Shown here piece by piece: positions 7,748-11,404 of a stretch of DNA of 11,404 nt. Numbering within the stretch: the first letter of the stretch is position 1; every line of letters starts with the position of its first letter. The translations under genes were made by a program, and so were the position numbers. The stretch is from the NCBI GenBank assembly GCA_003024985.2, contig PXIH01S0022001.1. One strand, given 5' to 3'. Source of the DNA: Euperipatoides rowelli. Lineage: Eukaryota > Onychophora > Udeonychophora > Euonychophora > Peripatopsidae. Under the pieces are notes generated by a model. It ran no database searches, was not told the origin of the DNA, and saw nothing but the letters and a program-made list of their open reading frames with translations.

Positions 7748-7752
7748 GAGAT
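7748..7752. repeat. Copia target-site duplication, right copy (GAGAT)
   Basis: It is an exact copy of 2004-2008, directly after the terminal CA of the 3' LTR. The next base resumes the Polinton integrase coding sequence. Confidence 0.9.
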
Positions 7753-8247
7753 ATTTTACTTCCAAAAATACTTAAAGTTATTTAGATGTCTTATCTCAAT
7801 TGATGGAAAGTTATAATCATACTTTTCATAGTAAGTATTCAAAGAAATCCAATAGAAGTAAATAAGAGTAATGAAAAACAAGTTTATAGAATTTTATATA
7901 AAGATAACGTTTGGGATGAATCACAATCTTTTAAATTTAAAATTGGGCAACAAGCTACAATTTCTAATCTGAAAAAAACATTTATAAAAGGTTACCTCCC
8001 TAATTGGACTCAAGCAATAGGTCTATTTATTGTTATGGAATGGATTTTGAATGATGAAGTCAGTGATGGGACTTATTATCAAGAACTACAAGCTGTTAAA
8101 AAGGATAGTAATTATAATATAGAAGAAATAGGCCTATTAAAAGAAGAAAAAAGAGGGAGAGAAAAATATTATTTCATCAAGTGGCAATGTTATCCTTCTT
8201 CATTTAATTATTGGGTTCCTGAAAGAGACTTAAAAAAATATGACTAA
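7753..8247 (+). pseudogene. Polinton-type integrase, C-terminal part with chromodomain (broken)
   Basis: Integrase coding resumes directly after the duplication. A stop lies near 7785 and a shift near 7845. From there to the TAA at 8245-8247 one frame is open. It first gives the post-catalytic region (NEKQVYRILYKDNVWDESQ, KFKIGQQATISNLKKTFIKG, then NWTQAIGLFIV and GTYYQELQ). It then gives a chromodomain: YNIEEIGLLKEEKRGREKYY, FIKWQCYPSSFNYWVPERDL. Chromodomains at this position in Polinton and Gypsy integrases are thought to guide insertion by binding histone marks. The aromatic positions (Y, W, W) typical of the methyl-lysine cage are visible. The stop codon overlaps the start of the next gene by eight bases. 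Confidence 0.87.
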
Positions 8248-9084
8248 TTTTTATATTACATTAACATCCAACAGTTGTATGGAATATTATCCTGAAAATA
8301 CACCTAAAAATTTTAAAATTAAACTTACCAAATCATTTGATTTTACAGGAGCAGAATATGAAGTAGGATTAGCTGAAATTCAATATCCACACACTTGGTA
8401 TACTACTACAAGCAATAATAATGACATTTTATTTATATAAATGATGATATTAAAGATTATCATATTAAAATATTTCCTATTTCTGTGGGCATCTATCAGC
8501 AATATTCAATAGATATTAATACAGCCATTCATCCAACTAATTTTATATTTGAAATTTAAAATTTTAAAACTTTTATTGATCCACATGTAATTTATACATT
8601 TTTTGAATTACAACTACCACATCATATATGTAGACTGCTAGGATTTAAAAACGCTAGAGTGGATCCATTTAAAAATACCGGTACATCTTATGTGGAAAGG
8701 ATGAATTCTATTCTATTCAATCATAAAGAAATACATCAATTTATAAAAATGATTTTAATAGAGAATTTCGATTGGAGTAAATACTCCAGTGATATAAATA
8801 GAGGTATGTATGCATTATTTATTTATTCTGTCATCAGTCGACAAGTAGTAGGTGAAACGCATGCTCCGCTTCTTTGTACAATACCTATATTAGATACTGA
8901 AAAACAAAATTGTATGGTGAATAAAAGATTTGATATTCCTCATTATTTACCAGTACCCAGACAATTATTTGACACTATAGAAATCAATATCAGAGATGAC
9001 ACAGGTACTCCGATTCAATTTAGTTACGGCAAAATTTAACTCAAACTTCATTTTCATTTAAGTCGTTCCCCCTACTTTGAATAA
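8240..9084 (+). pseudogene. Polinton minor capsid (penton-like) protein, broken
   Basis: This is probably the single jelly-roll protein forming the vertices of the predicted icosahedral virion. It starts at the ATG at 8240, inside ATGACTAA shared with the integrase stop. Frame one (66 residues) reads MEYYPENTPKNFKIKL and AEYEVGLAEIQYPHTWY, a hallmark N-terminus of this Polinton family. A frameshift near 8425 moves to the frame used up to 9084. That frame has a TAA at 8557-8559 and another at 9037-9039. The C-terminal section has the conserved RQLFDTIEINIRDDTGTPI. Residues that still look homologous continue past the 9037 stop to a TAA at 9082-9084, which I take as the original end, giving about 280 codons. 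Equating this gene with the penton rests on gene order and resemblance, not a structure. Confidence 0.8.
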
Positions 9085-9086
9085 TT

Positions 9087-9512
9087 ATGAATAATCCCTA
9101 TGTAGACTATTACAATAGACAAGTAGGAGGTGGTGATTTTGATGTGTTCTGAGGAAGTCCTGTACAGTATGGATATGGATCTTTTTTCAGTAGTTTATTT
9201 AGAAAAGTAGTTCCTCTAATGAGTAAAGAAATAAGATACACCACACCTAAATTAAGTAAAACTGCTACAACTTTAAAACCTCATCTTATCACCACTGCTA
9301 AAGATGTTGCTAGTAGTGTTATGCAAGATGTTGGACAAAATATTTCATCTCTCGTTACTAATCAAGGGGGTAGAAGACGACGAAGAAATAGATCTCAATC
9401 TACTAGAAAGAATAAAAGCAAACGTCTCTGTTCAAATGCTTCATTTTTAAAATGATTTCATACGAGTCAGAAGAAGAAAGGAAAAACTAGTATTAAAAAT
9501 ATTTTTCTCTAA
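9087..9512 (+). pseudogene. Polinton PX-like small Gly/Arg-rich virion protein, broken
   Basis: One frame runs from the ATG at 9087, two bases after the inferred end of the penton-like gene, to a TAA at 9510-9512. It is interrupted by TGA at 9150-9152 and at 9453-9455. The N-terminus is Tyr/Gly-rich (YYNRQVGGGDF, then GSPVQYGYGS). An amphipathic SFFSSLFRKVVPLM follows, and a Lys/Arg cluster (GGRRRRRNRSQSTRKNKSKR) lies at about residues 94-113. A Gly-rich start, amphipathic helix and basic tail are the recognised pattern of PX in Polintons and adintoviruses, compared by others with adenovirus core proteins. The likely role is binding packaged DNA or disturbing membranes. The family fit is good, the function inferred. 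Confidence 0.75.
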
Positions 9513-9521
9513 TAAGAAAAA

Positions 9522-10817
9522 ATGTCTTTAATAAATCTTCATTCTTATGAGTGTGGTAAATCTGAATTGGATCTTTTTACTGAACCTGGGACACAAACTT
9601 CGATCCTCAAAGGACAATGAGTGGAATACATACCTGCAGTATATCTTCTCTCACAGCTTCAGCACCAATCGATTTTCTCATTTCAGCAAGTGGTGAACAA
9701 TATATAGATTTGAATCATACCAGACTTTGTTAAATGTAAAATTGTGAATGGAAAAGGAGAAGATTTAAAACCATCCAGTGATGTAGCTCCAATAAATTTA
9801 TTTTTACATTCATTATTCAATGAAGTTACTGTAACTATGAAAGATACAATCGTTTCTCATACAAATCCTTACAACCCCTATCGAGCTCTAATTGAAACAT
9901 TAGGCTACTCAATTATGGAAAAGATGCAATCACTACTCAACTCACTAATGCCTTATTTTTTAAAGATAGTACAGGACATATGGATGCTACTGGTACTAAT
10001 AATGATGTTATGTTAAAAGAGGTGAATTTTTTAAATAAACTAAAAGTGTAGAACTCATGGGGCCTATTCATAGTGATATCTTTTTTCAATCAAAATATTT
10101 ATTAATGGAGTAGCTAGCCTACATGAAATTAAGATTGAATAGAAATAGAAACACATTTTGTTTAATGACAAGTGAAGTAGCTGAAGCTTATAGAATACAA
10201 ATAGAAAAATGTAAATTGTATGTACGTAAAGTGATCATCTTCCCCTCAGTTCTAGTAGGTCATGCCTATGCATAAAAAAGGATCTGATAAATATCCGATG
10301 GCTCATACTGTAGTTAAACTATTTCCATTCCAGCAGGTATGCGCAATACAACACAAGATAATTTATTTTTGGGGCAAATTCCTGAAAACTTTGTTCTAGG
10401 TTTAGTGGATAATTCAGCTTTCAATGGTGATTATAAAAAGAATCCATTTAGTTTTCAACATTTTAATTTAAATTATCTAGCCTTATATTTAGATAATGAA
10501 CAATACATTATATCCTCTACAATTAGATTATAATAATAAACTTTATCTCAATGCTTACAATACTATTTTTAGTGGTACCGGTACTGGGAAAATGTTTAAG
10601 GATGTAGGAGGTATTATTTCTAATGGTTACAAGCTTTATTGCTATGATTTAAACCCTGATTTAGAAACTCAAGACCATTACTCACTTATCAAGCAAGGTG
10701 ATTTAATAATTGATTTACAATTTTCAGTCACCCTACCACAAACTTGTTTTAATCATCTATGCTGTCTTTGAAAAATTATTAGAAATAAATCATAAAAGAA
10801 AAGTTACTTATGAGTAA
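9522..10817 (+). pseudogene. Polinton major capsid (double jelly-roll, hexon-like) protein, broken
   Basis: This would be the main shell protein, forming trimeric capsomers. ATG at 9522 follows the PX-like gene by nine bases. The first frame (SLINLHSYECGKSELDLFTE) meets TGA at 9618-9620. The gene then jumps through several frames: TASAPIDFLISASGEQYIDL (from about 9650), NLFLHSLFNEVTVTMKDTIV (from about 9798), a break near 9915, and a poorly readable part at 10050-10330. The frame 10339-10533 has TTQDNLFLGQIPENFVLGLV, and the frame 10496-10771 has SGTGTGKMFKDVGG. The C-terminal end is shifted again, reaching a TAA at 10815-10817. The total of about 430 codons suits a complete gene. The resemblance to Polinton-1 capsid proteins (annotated in databases as F54H12.2-like) is strong. 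It cannot make protein as it stands. Confidence 0.85.
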
Positions 10818-11404
10818 GGCCCGGATAGTTATGTAAATACATGTTTTTTANTTGAATGCTAATCACATGCTAATTAAGAAATTGTTGTGTATTAATTAAA
10901 TACTTATGCGTTTCAAGATAACTAATATATTTATTATTATCCAGTTACAATTATAAGCAAGTTCAATGAAAACATTAATATGAATTTTAAGACTACCACC
11001 GCNAAAGCACATGTTGATAGCTGCCATTATTCAACCGGAACTAATGACATGATATTAATATTATATATTAATATAGATCTGCGCATGCTTACACTAATAA
11101 CTAATCACGTAATGAATTTCCTCTTAATATTTAGACATAACATAAATCTTTACCGATCTTGAAAAATTGAGCCGAATGACATTACATATTTTACATAATT
11201 TAGGTTTACTTACATATTATTAAAATGTGTACATATTTTCAAATATTTCAAGTTTTTTTATCTTATATAATACGTATATTTAAAGAATAAATACATGTTT
11301 TAGATGTTTTTACATATTTCAATATATTTTTTTTTAAATTCAATTTTGAATGTTGATTTTTTTTTCTAGCCGAGATATTCGCACGCTTTAAGATAACTAA
11401 GCAA
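10818..11404. other. AT-rich tail without a recognisable gene
   Basis: No convincing coding frame follows the capsid gene. The longest (10980-11162) contains an N and is low-complexity. The word AAGATAACTAA occurs at 10915-10925 and 11391-11401. Its surroundings also match loosely (GCGTTTCAAGATAACTAA versus ACGCTTTAAGATAACTAA), so the stretch between may be an unidentified repeat. Several ACATATTTTC/ACATATTTCA words recur near 11185-11320. In a complete Polinton I would expect further genes near here. I see no trace of them. Confidence 0.5.

Larger units (their letters stand above)
1465..10817 (+). mobile_element. Polinton/Maverick-type (adintovirus-like) element, partial, split by Copia
   Basis: Four collinear genes define it: a retroviral-type integrase with chromodomain (1465-2008 and 7748-8247), a penton-like minor capsid gene, a PX-like gene and a double jelly-roll major capsid gene. 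This set and order is known from Polintons/Mavericks and the related adintoviruses of animals. Neither terminal inverted repeat is visible, so the bounds given are only those of recognised genes. The family-B DNA polymerase, packaging ATPase and adenain-type protease of these elements are not found in this window. They may lie to the right or may be lost. All genes carry several stops or frameshifts. The interval 2009-7747 is a later insertion and does not belong to the element. Confidence 0.85.

Noticed and set aside
9150-9620. TGA stops at 9150, 9453 and 9618 in otherwise collinear virion genes suggested a reassigned TGA codon.
   Set aside because: TAA stops (8557, 9037) and many frameshifts occur in the same block, so ordinary pseudogene decay explains them.
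1-11404. CRISPR array, tRNA or rRNA genes.
   Set aside because: No spaced short repeats, cloverleaf-like blocks or rRNA-like sequence were seen. The content is eukaryotic mobile DNA.

Overview
The window looks like AT-rich intergenic DNA from an invertebrate animal, most likely an arthropod. I infer this from the mobile elements alone: a Polinton/Maverick (adintovirus-like) DNA element, a Copia element whose primer site fits the copia-specific half initiator tRNA, a short-LTR Gypsy element, and a hAT-like terminus. I see no host gene. Isolated Ns at 2307, 10850 and 11003 suggest a draft assembly. Almost every coding region is broken, so this is a fossil bed of nested elements and not a working locus.

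Layout from left to right. Positions 1-171 end in what looks like a hAT terminus. Positions 193-711 and 941-1370 hold two decayed, plus-strand, coding-like stretches of unknown function. A Polinton-type integrase starts at 1465 and is cut at 2008. It resumes at 7748 and ends in a chromodomain at 8247. Behind it, in the same direction and almost without spacers, lie a minor capsid (penton-like) gene (8240-9084), a small Gly/Arg-rich PX-like gene (9087-9512) and a major capsid (hexon-like) gene (9522-10817). All carry stops or frameshifts. Positions 10818-11404 are AT-rich with no gene.

The integrase is split by a Copia retrotransposon (2009-7747) with a perfect 5-bp target duplication, GAGAT, at 2004-2008 and 7748-7752. 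Its internal part runs primer site, gag, zinc knuckle, protease, integrase, SH3-like domain, linker and polypurine tract, but reverse transcriptase and RNase H are absent. The Copia 5' LTR is in turn interrupted by a minus-strand Gypsy element (2308-4591) with LTRs of about 150 bp. That element keeps gag and protease, but a single internal deletion joins the start of reverse transcriptase to the end of integrase.

The order of events is therefore Polinton first, then Copia, then Gypsy. The point most worth following is the compact virion gene block (integrase-chromodomain, penton-like, PX-like, hexon-like) with ancestral spacings of -8, +2 and +9 bases. It records a virus-like element whose polymerase, ATPase and protease genes are not in this window. 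The upstream decayed frames may be unrecognised genes of the same element.
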